This document shows positions 19,253 to 30,468 of a stretch of 64,000 bases of DNA, one piece after another. Numbering within the stretch: position 1 is the stretch's first letter; every line of letters starts with the position of its first letter. Source of the DNA: Sanderia malayensis (taxonomy: Eukaryota; Cnidaria; Scyphozoa; Semaeostomeae; Pelagiidae); assembly GCA_013076295.1 (NCBI GenBank), contig RQOL01000915.1, forward strand, positions 1,550,001-1,614,000, read 5' to 3'. The notes under the pieces were generated by a model that was given only the letters and a program-made list of their open reading frames with translations, searched no databases and was not told the origin of the DNA. The position numbers were made by a program, and so were the translations under genes.

Positions 19253-19783
19253 TTACATGAGGATATCATTTTGTGTAATTTCAACATCTCCCCATTCTCT
19301 AAGAACACAATCATATTTAATGTTATAAAGTAAACAATCCACCCATAAACTACTAATGTTGTATTGTTTCTTTGTGTGATGATAGATAATTTGCTTCTCT
19401 ATCCAAAGGAGTATCACAGGAAACCTTCCCAAGTTTCCATTTCCATCAGAAAAACTTTCATTGAATAGTGTTCTCAAGGTGTCATTGATCCTGTTTTTCC
19501 ATCCATCCTCATTCACCGGAGATTCTTCAATCAGCAACCCATCTTCAGCATCCTTTGCTTGTGGTAGATTTCCAAGATTAACGCTTATTGGAGCAAATCC
19601 CATAAACTTGTGTAAATTCTTGTATACTTTCCCAAGATATATGCGCCGAACTTGAACCTTTGTATTAATGCCCATTACATCTCTAAAATGTTCCTTCAAA
19701 TAGACTAAGAGCAAATCTTTTTTTGTTCTTTGCAGAAATGATCTAAAGTCATTAATTATAATGTGTGCTAATGTTAACAACAT
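19253..19783 (-). CDS. Unrecognised 176-aa protein with a degenerate Fic-like motif
   Basis: First gene of the cassette, with TCTATAAAAAC about 35-45 bases upstream on the coding strand. Residues 111-120 read FSDGNGNLGR. This resembles the Fic core HPFxDGNGRxxR but lacks the catalytic histidine and has N where the arginine should be. The nucleotide sequence around this motif is also similar to that of the true Fic gene at 17651-18196. It may be a pseudo-Fic paralogue, or the match may be chance; nothing else in the protein is diagnostic. Mixed hydrophobic and charged composition with no clear signal peptide or membrane segment. Confidence 0.5.
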   Translation of the reverse strand: MLLTLAHIIINDFRSFLQRTKKDLLLVYLKEHFRDVMGINTKVQVRRIYLGKVYKNLHKFMGFAPISVNLGNLPQAKDAEDGLLIEESPVNEDGWKNRINDTLRTLFNESFSDGNGNLGRFPVILLWIEKQIIYHHTKKQYNISSLWVDCLLYNIKYDCVLREWGDVEITQNDILM

Positions 19784-19815
19784 CTTTGCTACTGAGATAA
19801 TAAGTGAAATCTATC

Positions 19816-19826
19816 GTTTTTATAGA
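19816..19826 (-). promoter_or_regulatory. TATA-like box of the first cassette gene
   Basis: CTATAAAAAC on the minus strand, ~35-45 bases from the ATG at 19783. The equivalents are at 19120-19129 and 18806-18816 for the next two genes. The three share TATAAAA at a similar distance, suggesting that each gene has its own promoter rather than belonging to one operon. The Fic gene has no such box directly upstream. Confidence 0.5.
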
Positions 19827-21075
19827 TTACTCGAAATCCGGCGCATGCGCAGTTAAGAGGCCGGTTCTAGCCCACCTGATTAAGGTATGCCAATTCGAAT
19901 GAAGATTATGTAATCATTCAATGAAGGTTCGAGTCATAAAGTGATGCATGCACAGTTGAGAGGTAGAAGCATATAAGAATACACACAGTAATACTTTTTC
20001 TCAATTATCATTATCATTACCATTATCATTAACATTATCATTATCATTATCATTATCATTTTCATTTTCATCATTATCACCATCATCATCCTCTTCTTCA
20101 CTTATTACAAACCTTTTCTGTATGGTTACGTCGGCTAATGCATGGGTGAAGATCTTCATAACCACTTCATCATCCACTTCATTACCACCATCATACCATT
20201 CATCACCATTATCATCAGGGCAGCGGTGATTTACGTGTTAAAACGGCAAAAGTGCCCAACACACCGGACATTCCAACGCAATTAATATCCCATTTTCAAT
20301 TGTTAATTGGCTCATGTTTTTCTTCTTTTTCTCAAGCTCTAAAATAAACGAATCATAATCACTAATATTATGAATTAATTCCAAATAAAGCTGTAAAGAT
20401 AAAAAAGATTTGAAGCAGAAAAAATGCAACTTACTTTTTGAATGTCCGGTGTGTTTGAATGTCATTCCAGATTCCAGAAGCTTCTGCTTTCTCATGACAG
20501 AGATTTGACGCGTACATTCGAACGTCGCATTCAAAAGTTTCTGATTGGTTCTTTGAATTCAATCTCGAGCCGAGAACGTGAATTTGCCAGTTCCTCGATA
20601 TTTTTGTGTTTTCTTGCGATTTATTTAACAAATTCTTATCATCTTATAAGTGCATGGAAAATATGAAATAATTCATTCAATAAAATCAAGAGATTTTCTT
20701 TTTATTGCTGTAAAAATCTTTTTCATAAACAAAACCGTTTTTTAGATATTAAGCTTTTTATGGGTTTTTTATCAGCTTTGGCAATGTTTTGCAACTTCAA
20801 GCTAACTTTCCACAACCTTCCCATTATCGTTTTCGATTATTTTTTACTGTTCATGCTTTTTTCAATTCTCGAAGACTCTCGCGCATGCGTGATCTTAACA
20901 CATTCTACTGCGCATGTGTGCGCCAGGACACCCACCCCATCTCCTACTCTAATCAATACTTCGATTTAAAGTAAAGTCACAGTCACAGCAATAACAATGA
21001 AAACATGTTTGTTAGAACAATGTCAAGCCAATCTGTAAGGTTTGGTCACATTGCACTGAAATTAATATAGTAATA
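19827..21075. other. Stretch without a recognised gene; microsatellite and inverted repeats
   Basis: GCGCATGCGC at ~19849-19859 matches the animal NRF-1 site consensus. An (ATTATC)n/(ATC)n microsatellite runs at about 20003-20090. A ~22-bp sequence around AATGTCCGGTGTGTT occurs in opposite orientations near 20253-20280 and 20437-20463. The open frame on the minus strand between them (20534 to 20238) has no supporting signature, and I leave it unannotated. Confidence 0.5.
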
Positions 21076-22210
21076 CTAGGGGTTATCACTTGCTTCGCTC
21101 GTTCGCCCCGGCCCGCCATATAAAAAATGCTTAATCTGGTTGGCACACTTCGGCGCTGCATTAGCTAATGCTCATGCCCCTAACGCTCATGCCCCTTTCA
21201 ACCCCACTTACAATGGGTTAGCTCGCTGCGCTCGCCTTTGGTTGGCGCACTTAGTGCGCTGCATTCGCTGATGCTCATGCCCCTTTCTACCCCACTACGA
21301 TGGGTTAGCTCGCTGTGCTCGCCTGTCTATCTATTATCAAGAAACATTGACTGATAGGGCGCACTTCGTGCGCTGCATTCGCTTCGCTCGTGCCTCTTTC
21401 AACCCCACGTACAATGGGTTAGCTTGCTGCGCTCGCCTGTCTATCTGTTATCAAAAAACATTGACTGATTTGTTTTTAAAACTTTGACTTTGCTTACATT
21501 AGGCCTAAGCGTCACAGCATGCCAAAGCAACAATGGCAGTCGTACAAAAACTAAAACTATCTCACTCAAAAAACAAAACAAAACTACCCCCTGTGTTCTC
21601 AATTGTCTCCTGTAATTTTCCAGAGGTCTCTTAAACAATTAGCAAGTCTTTACAAAGATAATTCAGGACGTAAAACACTTTAAAAGGCGGCGAGTTTTCT
21701 TTTGTGTGCAAAACAAAAACACGCGTCTTCTCCAAAAGTACCTGCTGTTCAACCCGAGAGCAAATTTGCATGACAACGAAAATTGCGTGACTTTCCACGT
21801 GAAGTTGCGAAAGAGCCAATCAAATTGCAGCAAAAGGCGAAACGCATCACGTGAAGAGCGAACGCTTTCTTCGAAATTGGAGTTCGCGACGCGAATTTGG
21901 AAGCTTCGCCAGCGTAAACCGTCGTTTTTTCGTGATAGCACAATTAGTAGAAAAATTAATGGAATAACTCAAAAATTCTTTTAAAATAGGCTTCCAAAAA
22001 TAGATAACTTTTGCCTACTCTGAATACGGAGCCTTTCCATGCAAGTCTCAACCTTTTGCGACCCCATTGAAAAAGCCTTATTGATCACCGATTTGCCGTT
22101 TGGTCCCATTGTTTATTAGCTTTCGACCTATTGTTTCGGGTCGAATCTATTGTTTTTGGCAAGAAAGTGGGTCATCACGTGACCTCCGCAGAATATATAT
22201 ATATATTAGA
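21076..22210 (-). mobile_element. Non-autonomous Helitron, copy 3
   Basis: The minus-strand 5' end TCTAATATATATATATTC is at 22210 with flanking A. The CTAG end is at 21076 with flanking T. The region next to CTAG (21080-21480) consists of GC-rich palindromic units, and the 5' half matches copies 1, 2 and 6. No coding capacity. Confidence 0.85.
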
Positions 22211-22830
22211 TGCATATGTTTATACAGGATGAATACCTTATTAATTCTAGAAGGTAATGTTTTCAACAAGGGCCCTGCTAAATTGCTTAAATGACAGAGC
22301 AGGCATAAAATGCCCATTCTTACCATTTATACTGAAGTATTCTATTGCTTGAATTTGAAATCAACACACCATCAATTTGTGTTGCTACAGCTTTCAAGTA
22401 GATACTTTTTTGTGCCCTTCCGTATTAATTTCGTGCTGTCTTTGTTTTGGTGGAATGATTGGTGGGATGTCTTTGAAATTCCTTTTAAATTTTTGAGATG
22501 ATTTGAAATATAATGATTTTTCTATGACGAAGGAGTGTATGATGTCAAGTGTCTCTTCCAAATGAGTACTGCCCTCTGGGATGTTCAAGTCGTGACTCTC
22601 ATCATTGTTTAACGAAATCTGCAAAATGATGATATACAATGATATGCAGTGATATGCAGTTGTAAAGGACAGATATACAAGCTTTTGATATGCAGATCTA
22701 TGCTTGAATATCATGACACAACAAGCCAAATGTCGCCATGGAATTGCTGTTTTCTCCCACTTCCATTGGCTGTGCGCTGAGATAACTAGGCCGATACGAC
22801 TTCAAACAAACCTTGTTTAATGAGCAACAG
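22211..22830. other. Stretch without a recognised gene
   Basis: AT-rich. A minus-strand open frame (22729 to 22394) shows no known domain; part of it could belong to the zinc-ribbon relic upstream, but the link is not demonstrable. Confidence 0.4.
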
Positions 22831-23207
22831 TTTTTTTCATTGCCATCTTCATGATTATTGCGTATTGTTGTTTTGATGGAACGTATAGAATACACCTTCC
22901 CAGATGGCAATTCTTTTCTATATACCTCGACAGAGAATGAGATTTCCTTTTTAAACTGCTTCGTTGCCTGTGAGCAGGAACCTCCAAGTGAATGACCACA
23001 CGTGCAGTTTTTTTATTTACATCTATACGGATATTGTTTTCCGCAGTTTTCGCAAGTACCGTGGCCACGTTTGCTACCCTTTGGTAGGCCTTCAAAAAAT
23101 GGCTGCTTTTCTACCATATAGTAATTTCGCTGCATACTTCCACTGTATGTCAAGCAAAACATTGTTTCAAGTACATATTTGGCAAAGCACGAATGAACAC
23201 AACACAA
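22831..23207 (-). pseudogene. Zinc-ribbon gene relic
   Basis: Minus-strand reading includes CENCGKQYPYRC, an in-frame stop, then NCTCGHSLGG and a charged segment with FSVEVYRKELPSGKVYS. The paired C..C and C.CG knuckles form a likely zinc ribbon split by one nonsense codon near 23010. It is similar in plan, though not in detail, to the zinc-ribbon gene of the KDZ element. The protein family is not recognised and both ends are undefined. Confidence 0.45.
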
Positions 23208-23914
23208 AGCTCTATCTTGCTATGCACTGCACGGGTCCCCCTTTTAATTCCTTAGTTCACATGTTTGACATTTGAGCTTATTTTAACACAGAATTTCATC
23301 ACGACAACGATTAGGTTTTTTTATAAACATTGCTCCTCATCATCAAGTTCTTTGGAAAGTGCTTGCAAATCTTATGAATTTATACAGACAGTGGGATGGA
23401 GAGTTTCGTTCTTATGGATGAACGGTTGTAATGCCTTGGAGGGGAAGCTGGGGGATGTTCAGGGAGCTCGGAAAGGGGTTCTATGTGCAACTTCTGCAAA
23501 TGAATTTTCGTAATTTTTGCGCAAATTATGCATTTAAATGGGATAAGCACAACATTTGCATCTTTTGTATCAATTGTACCAAGGAAAGGGAAGCGTAGTA
23601 AAAAAGCAAAGTATGTAATAACCTATAGAAAATTGTTTTTCTATCGAATTATTAATGCGACAATGTGCATGTAAAAATGTGCATGTGTGTTGGAGAACAT
23701 TTTCCCCCTTTCCAGTTCTTTTATACAACGAGGAATAATCACACAAGTAAAACAACCTTTTCTTTAATCAAATATCAATCAAATCACATAACATAGAACA
23801 CGGCTACACTTCAACTCTAAAACCTCATAAGACAAATTACACACCGGAATCATGTGGTGTTATACATTTACGCTGTCAATCAAAAAATACATTAATTATA
23901 AAAAGCTGGGCAGT

Positions 23915-24275
23915 GCTGCGGGATGTGCAACAGAGAAGGTAAGTGGTTTAAGATGCGAATGAAATGAAGAATGAAATTAGCACCTCTTTCGTAATCTGTT
24001 GCAGTGGCGTAGAGGTAGAGCCATGAGTGTACAACAGAGAAGGTAAGTGGTTCGAGATGTGGTCCTGTACGAATGAATTTTAATATTTTTCTAGCTAATT
24101 AAATAGTTAGAATGAAATAAGAATGAAATTAGAACCTCTTTCATCATCTGTTGCAGTAGCGTAGAGGTAGTGCCATGGGTGTGCAACAGATAAGGTAAGT
24201 GGTTGAAGATGGGGTTCTGTACAGATGAGTTTTAATATTGTTCAAGTTAATTAAATAGTTCTTTTTATGGTATGT
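23915..24275 (+). repeat. SINE-like tandem tRNA-related units
   Basis: Three diverged copies, near 23922, 24017 and 24177, share GTGGCGTAGAGGTAG (similar to a Pol III A box) and AAGGTAAGTGGTTCGAGATG (similar to a B box), followed by AT-rich tails. Boxes in this order and about 45 bases apart suggest a tRNA-derived SINE. The boxes are imperfect, and a full tRNA cloverleaf is not evident. Confidence 0.5.
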
Positions 24276-24469
24276 GAAGTACAAACTCAACTGATAAACA
24301 AACTGTAGATCCTAGTGAAATATGGTGACTGTGTCTGACTATGGCTGACTACTGTTATTGGTGCTGATGCCAGTGAGCCTGCCAAGCAGGCCTTACTTTA
24401 CATGTTGCCTTACATCTACGTTTGGCTTTGGGTCATTCCGGTTGCTAACAATTAGCTAACAATCGTGTA

Positions 24470-25120
24470 ATAAAGTCCTTTATCAGAAACAGAGTTCTTT
24501 TTGAAACCCCAGTTTTTTTGCCAAGCCAGCAAGTAGCCTTCATGATAGGCAAAACTTGTGTTTTCCAAATTGTCATTTTGACGCAAAGCCATTAAATTTT
24601 GACAGTCAAATTTTCATTTATTCTTTTCATTTGTGCTAGTTTAGCAAAGCTCTTGTTTCTTGTCAGTACTGACTGTTTAATTGAAAACCGGTAGCTTTTG
24701 CAGTTTTTACAGCTTGGGTATGAAGGCTTGCCAAGTTATCTAGTACAAAATTTTTTTCATGAGAGTTGAAGTATCCAAAGCTGCTCCACTGTTTTCATAG
24801 GGTTTAGTTAACGAAAGCACTGCTTTTTTGTCCGAATGCACTATATATATTTGAGAGCAAGAAGCTCTTACATAGTTTGGAGCTTTGGTCCCACATTGCT
24901 GTCAAGCATTGTGTAAAAAAGTCCTTTATCAGAAACTAATTTTTTTTGGAGACCCCAGTTTTTTGCCAAGTCAGCAAGTAATTTTCACGATGGCCGAAAC
25001 AAATGTTTTCCACGAAATGCCATGACATTTTTACAGTGAAATTTTGGTTCATTGTTCTCATTTTTTGTGGTTTAGCAAAGCTCTGATTTCTTGTCAGTAC
25101 GCACTCTATTCATCCGAGAA
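24470..25120 (+). repeat. Dispersed repeat, copies 2 and 3 in tandem
   Basis: Copy 2 (24470-24690) and copy 3 (24830-25120) share AAAGTCCTTTATCAGAAAC, CCAGTTTTTTTGCCAAG and the downstream TTTAGCAAAGCTCT...TTCTTGTCAGTAC. The reverse complement of the left part is at 1-175. No coding capacity and no clear ends. Confidence 0.65.
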
Positions 25121-25144
25121 CCAGCAGTATTTGCAGTGTGAAGA

Positions 25145-25268
25145 AGAAGACCATTTTTCGTTATCATGCAAGTTTACACTCAGGTCGTAGACACTTCATG
25201 TACTTTTAGAGAAGACGCGTGTTTTTGTTTTGCAAACAAAGGATAACTGCGAACCTTTTAAAGTGTTT
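25145..25268 (+). mobile_element. Helitron-family internal fragment
   Basis: TTTTTCGTTATCATGCAA through AGAAGACGCGTGTTTTTG to AAAGTGTTTTA matches the interior of copy 2 at about 28690-28805. The match stops at TTA, exactly where a Harbinger-like end begins, so that element inserted into an older Helitron remnant. Confidence 0.65.
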
Positions 25269-25270
25269 TA

Positions 25271-25520
25271 AGGCCGGGTTACACGATCACTTTTTGCCAT
25301 CACTTTTTTTGATATTGGACCAACGTGATAAAAAGTGATCCTGTAGCATGCAAAAATGATGGATTTTTGCAGCAGATGTTAATGAGCTTACGGGGTGTTA
25401 ATCCTCCATCATTGAAAATTTTACTCTGAACGAAAGCAGAGTAAAATCGAGTCCATCACTTTTTTTCAAAGTTGCCGACAAATTCTTACGTCATGTAGTG
25501 TTTGCTGCAGAGGAAACGGC
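25271..25520 (+). mobile_element. Harbinger-like element, one end only
   Basis: TTA followed by AGGCCGGGTTACACGATC parallels the end of the MITE at 1388. The interior is different and includes the hairpin TTTTACTCTG/CAGAGTAAAA near 25428-25453. I could not find a matching second terminus, so the right limit is a guess. Confidence 0.45.
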
Positions 25521-25935
25521 TTAGAGTTTCAAGAAAAGAAGTATACAACTTGAAATTGTGCTTAGAAACATCATTATTTGCATGAAAGTTTGAAGTGCAA
25601 AACAATCTCAGAAATCAAATTTCGTAGAATATAGCAGGTTCTTTCTCAGGTTTATCTCTGGCTTTAAGCGCTTTCATCAACTCTGTAAAACGTTCATATT
25701 TAATACATTAATCCCCAAATATTTTGGATGTTTAATTTTCGGACAGAACATTTGGGACTGAAAAATCTTGATTTTGGACAACAATTTCGGACAAAATCTA
25801 GAGAGACTCGAAGGACTTTCGGATAGTATTTTCGAGGTTCATAACACAACATTACAATGAGATCTTCAACAAAACACAAAATCCTAATGATTGAGTACAT
25901 GAATACAGCTCTAGTTTGTATCGAAATCGAGGAAA
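25521..25935. other. Stretch without a recognised gene
   Basis: AT-rich sequence with no clear coding, RNA or repeat signal. Confidence 0.4.
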
Positions 25936-26435
25936 GTCAATAATGAAACTTGGGAATTCTCAGATGAACCATTTCCAAGCACAAAAGAAAATGAATCAGA
26001 GAACTTAGAGGAAGCTGAGCTGCCCATGATGATCACACTGACGACGAGGATCAATCAAGCAAGTCAAATGATGAGGAGAATTTTTTGCGAGTTGACCTTT
26101 GGACCATGGACATATGAAATGTATAAATATGGCGAAATATGTTTGACTTGAAATGTTTATTTGTGATATACAAAGCTCCGAAGAGGAGGAACAGCTCTCC
26201 TGTATTTGCTCAAGTTCGGTACGATAAGAAAATGATGACAAATGAAGAGTTAACAAGAGTAATCGAAAGTTTTTGAACGATGTTGGGAAAGTTTCCATCT
26301 GAAGCGACGAGTGAATTTGCGTTGTATGATAGAAAGAAATGGGTGGATGGAAACAAAGCTGAAACGTATACATACGCTCCATGGGGCTTTAGTTATTTAG
26401 AGATCAAACAGCCTGAAACAACTGTTAAATTTTAA
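25936..26435 (+). pseudogene. Decayed small-gene pair: acidic protein and 99-codon protein
   Basis: At 25945-26127 an acidic, serine-rich stretch (E/D/S, with DDEDQSSKSNDEE after a frameshift) ends in a stop. From ATG 26139 a 99-codon frame follows with SSPVFAQVRYDKKMMTNEEL and, after an in-frame TGA near 26274, KFPSEATSEFALYDRKKW and YTYAPWGFSYLEIKQ, ending at 26435. Intronless, small and closely packed, they resemble genes of a compact element. No family is recognised. Confidence 0.4.
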
Positions 26436-26589
26436 ATAATCAAATGTTTACAGGATTTGTTAAAAATAATCAAATGTTTATAGAATCCGCAGTAGAATCG
26501 ACGAATGTTTGATTTCAAATCAAGTATCATTGTATGTAAAATAGTAAATCACTTGATAACAAATAAGAAAAAAAGTAAAGTATAAAAAT

Positions 26590-26896
26590 GACTGTTCACT
26601 AACATATCTTCAAAGAGTTTAACACCATCGATTTCATAGTCACTGTCTTCTCCGATGTTCAACAATTTTTCAGTGGCCTTAGCACTGGCGAATCTGTTGG
26701 AGACAGCTTCAAACTTCGCATCTCTCTTTTAATCTATCACGAGTCTTGCGTGTTCATAGTCCCGAATTTCTTGCTTAAGACGTTTACATATGTTGTTGAA
26801 TTTCTCTTTGGTGTTCTCGTCCTTCCATAGTTCTTCAATGTCATCTGTTTTTACCAGAGAAGACGGACTACATTGTAATTCTTCAGCCGTTGCCAT
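26590..26896 (-). pseudogene. Small acidic gene, family member A
   Basis: From ATG at 26896 the protein has AEELQCSPSSLVKTDDIEEL and continues to LVID, then one in-frame stop, then resumes with KRDAKFEAVSNRFASAKATE. It is a clear homologue of the gene at 31238-31381. A Helitron (26903) begins only six bases upstream of the ATG, so any native promoter is separated from it. Function unknown. Confidence 0.55.
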
Positions 26897-26902
26897 ACAC
26901 AG

Positions 26903-27739
26903 TGTAATATATATATTCTGCGGAGGTCACGTGATGACACACTTTCTTGCCAAAAACAATAGATTCGACCCGAAACAATGGGTCGAACGCCTCAAAACAA
27001 TGGGCCGAAACGGCGAACCATGTAATCAAAAAGGCTTTTTTGTTTGTACATTATTTGTGCTAAATTTCAAATGGAAAGTGCCAATTATTAATTAGACCAA
27101 GGTTATCTATTTTTGGTTTCGTTTTTTCAAAGTTCTTTTGAATTATTCCATTAATTATTCTGCTAATTGTGCTATCACGAAAAAACTACAGTTTACGGTG
27201 GCGAAAATTCCAAATTCGCGTTGCGAACTCCATTTTCGAATCACGTATTCGCTGTTCACGTGACCCTTTTCGCCTTTTGCTGCAAGTTTATTGGCTCTTC
27301 TGCGACCTCACAAGAACAGTTGCGATGCTTAGGCCTAATGTAAACAAGCCCAAAGTTTTAATCAACAAATTATGATAAGGGATTATCAGGCGAGCGAAGC
27401 GAGCCAAGCTTTTGTAAAAGGAGCAGGCAGAGGCATGAGCGTAAGCGAATGCAGCGCACAAAGTGCGCCCTATCAGTCAATGCTTTTTGATAATGGATAG
27501 ACAGGCGAGCGCAGCAAGCTAACGCATTGTACGTGGGGTTGAAAGGGGCATGAGCGTAGGCGAATGCAGCGCACGGAGTGCGCCAACCACGGGCGAGCGC
27601 AGCGAGCCAACCCATGGTACGTTGGGTTGAAGGAGGCATGAGCGTAAGCGAATGCAGCGCACGAAGTGCGCCAACCACATTAAGTTTGTTTCACTTGCCC
27701 CCCTCCGGGAAGCGAGCGAACGCGAGCGCCCCCGGCTAG
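26903..27739 (+). mobile_element. Non-autonomous Helitron, copy 4
   Basis: The left end reads TGTAATATATATATTCTGCG (one substitution from TCTAATAT). The right end is CCCCCGGCTAG followed by T. Right of 27370 it consists of GC-rich palindromic repeats, each with a GCGCAC...GTGCGC dyad. Confidence 0.8.
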
Positions 27740-27899
27740 TATAAAATAGCCTGCGGGCATTTCTTTCACTTTGCTGCATGTGTATACTCGCATGTCTGTC
27801 TCTACATTGAAGTGCAAAATTTTAGAAGTGTGATGTGCGACGTGTTGCAACGTGTTGCAGTGACGTGTTGCATGTGAAAGTTGTTTTTTGTGTTAGGGT

Positions 27900-28265
27900 T
27901 TTCCCTGTTTTATCTTTTCACAATGTGGAATGGACTTTGTAAAGCAAAACAAACAATAATTGTTAGGCGTTGGGAGATTCCCTTTGATTGATGCAGTGTT
28001 GCCAAATTGTTTCCCATGTTTTTTTCCCATGTTATTTCCTTACAATGGGTAATGGACTTTGAAACCGAAAACAAAGAATGGTGGTTGGGGCATGTGAGAG
28101 TTTTGGCTGATGAACTTTTTCCAAGTTTTTTCCCCCTTGTATTTCCTCACAATGACGAGCGGACTTTGAAACCGAAAACAAAAAACAACAGTTATGGCAC
28201 GGGAAATTCCCTTTACCTGGTGATTCCCGTTTTATTCCTCACAATGGAATGGACTGTGGTCGAAA
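27900..28265. repeat. Diverged ~130-bp tandem repeat, split by Helitron copy 2
   Basis: Units share CACAATGG.ATGGACTTTG, AAACCGAAAACAAA and a GTTAGGCG/GGGAAATTCCC block. Further units continue after Helitron copy 2 (30469-30610, with GTTAGGCGCAGGGAAAATCC), so the Helitron landed inside the array between A and T. Confidence 0.6.
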
Positions 28266-30468
28266 TCTAATATTACTATTCTACATGGTCACGTGATGGT
28301 GGCGAAACTCTGCCTAAAACAATAGATTCGACCCAAAACAATAGGTCGAACGCCCGAAAACAATGGGCCGAAACGGCGAACCGTGTAATCAACAAGGCTT
28401 TTTTGAATGGGGGAGCACAAGGTTGGCACTTGCATGGAAAGCCTCTGTTTCTAGAGTAGACAAAAGTTATCTATTTTTGGAAGCCTGTTTTAATAAAATT
28501 TTTGAGTTATTCCATTAATTATTCCACTAATTGTGCTATCACGAAAAAACGACGGTTTACGCTGACGAAACTGCCAAATTCGCGTCCCCGACTCAATTTT
28601 CGGACAAAGTATTCGCCTTTCACGTGGCCCGTTTCGCCTTTTCCTGCAATTTGATTGGCTCTTTCGCAACTTCACTTGAACAGTGACGCCTTTTTCGTTA
28701 TGATGCAAATTTGCCCTCGGCAGGCAGCAGGTACTTATGGAGAAGACGCGTGTTTTTGTTTTGTACACAAAAAGTGGGGTGGGCGCCTTTCAAAGTGTTT
28801 TACCAGCTGAATTATCTTTGTAAAGAGCTCTTAATTGTTTGAACGACCCCTGGAGAGTTGCAGGAAACAATAGAGAACACAGGTGATAGCTTTGTTTTGT
28901 TTTTTGAATGAAATAGTTGTAGGTTTTGTAACAGGCGACCGCCATTGTTGCTTCGGCATGCTTACAACGCTTAGGCCATGGTTAAAGTTAGTTAGTAAAT
29001 AAAGGCCCTATTTGCACGATTTTCCCCATTTAAATTTTTGACAAGTGTTGTCTGATAACACAACTAAAATAATGTGTTGTTTTTTTTTTTGTTTTGTTGT
29101 TGTTTTTTACGATTTCCAACAAAGTTGCTTTTCACTCGGGAAGGAGCAATTTTTCACGCAACACGCGATGTTTTTGCATTTGCGAAAATTCAATTTTAGC
29201 CTGCCACAATTGATTATTTTTTACCCCAACACTTTCGATAATTGTTCCCCAACATATTACCTTCATGTTGGTGTTTTTTCAGTTCAACTGGGTCACTATT
29301 TGCCACGGTAAATACTATTCTTACTTGCTAAAGTGTGTTCAGAGGTTTTGCTTTTTGCACGGCTCCGAAATTTCATTCAAACCACTTCCACTAAATGGTC
29401 TCTAAGAATTCAGTATTACTTATTTAAAAGATGAGACTATTTGCAACGTATTCGCTGTTTCCTTAGCTACAGTTTGGTATATTTTTTATTACAGATTGAG
29501 TTCAAATTTTTCAGGATGGATTAGGTTTTTGAAAGTAACTATTTTTTTCCGAACTTCACACTAAAATTATGAACTTTCAGAAACGGCTTTCAGGGCGCAG
29601 CGTGGGCGCGGGGCAGTCGCTTGCTAGGGGGAAGAAACGACCTCCCACCTTTACTTTCTTTAGAAATGTTACGTCGTAGTATGTATAGTAAGGTATGTAT
29701 AGTAGGGTATGTATGGTAGGGTATGTATAGTAGGCTATGTATTGTAGGGTATGTATTGTAGGGTATGTATTGTAGGGTATGTATTGTAGGGTATGTATTG
29801 TAGGGTATGTATTGTAGGGTATGTATTGTAGGGTATGTATTGTGGGGGTATGTATTGTAGGGTATGTTTTGTATTGTATTTATAATAGGGTATGTATTGT
29901 GGGGGTATGTATTGTAGGGTATGTATTGTAGGGTATGTATTGTAGGGTATGTATTGTATTGTATGTATTGTAGGGTATGTATGTATGTATTGTATTGTAG
30001 GGTATGTATTGTAGGGTGTGTATTGTAGGGTATGTATTGTAGGGCATGTATTGTAGGGTATGTATTGTAGGGTAGGTATTGTAGGGTGTGTATGGTAGGG
30101 TATGTATTGTAGGGTATGTAGGGTATGTATTGTAGGATATGTATTGTAGGGTATCTATTGTAGGGTATGTATTGTAGGGCATGTATTGTGGGGTATGTAT
30201 TGTAGGGTATGTATTGTATTGTATGTATTGTAGGGTATGTATTGTATGGTATGTATTGTAGGGTATGTATGTAGGGTATGTATTGTAGGGTATGTATGTA
30301 GTATGTATGTATGTATGTATGTATGTATGTATGTATGTAGGTATGTAGGTATGTAGGTATGTATGGGCGTGAGCGGAAGCGAATGCAGCGTGCGAAGTGT
30401 GCCAACCAGATTAAGCTTTTTTACTTGACGGACTGGGGCGAACGAGTGAAGCGAGTGATGAACCCTAG
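28266..30468 (+). mobile_element. Non-autonomous Helitron, copy 2
   Basis: Starts TCTAATATTACTATTC after A and ends CCCTAG before T. The first 1.3 kb match copy 1. 29690-30300 is an expanded 14-bp minisatellite, and 30297-30360 is an (ATGT)n array. At 2.2 kb it is longer than copy 1, mainly because of the array. Confidence 0.9.
29690..30300. repeat. Expanded 14-bp minisatellite in Helitron copy 2
   Basis: About 600 bp of units of the type ATTGTAGGGTATGT with insertions of GTATT. It yields a 271-codon open frame on the minus strand made only of Y, I, P, N, T, H, L and Q; this is a by-product of the repeat. Confidence 0.9.

Noticed and set aside
17651..19783. Complete Polinton or Maverick element
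   Set aside because: No polymerase B, integrase, capsid, ATPase or terminal repeat is visible in the window, so only a virus-like cassette is claimed.
19849..19859. NRF-1 consensus site as evidence of a host promoter
   Set aside because: One short palindromic match in a region with no gene; possible, but not enough to annotate a promoter.
25271..25520. A full second Harbinger-like element
   Set aside because: Only one terminus was found; no second end with matching TTA.
29590..30405. A 271-codon open frame on the minus strand
   Set aside because: Composed entirely of minisatellite translation (Y, I, P, N, T, H, L, Q); the same array gives open frames in other phases.
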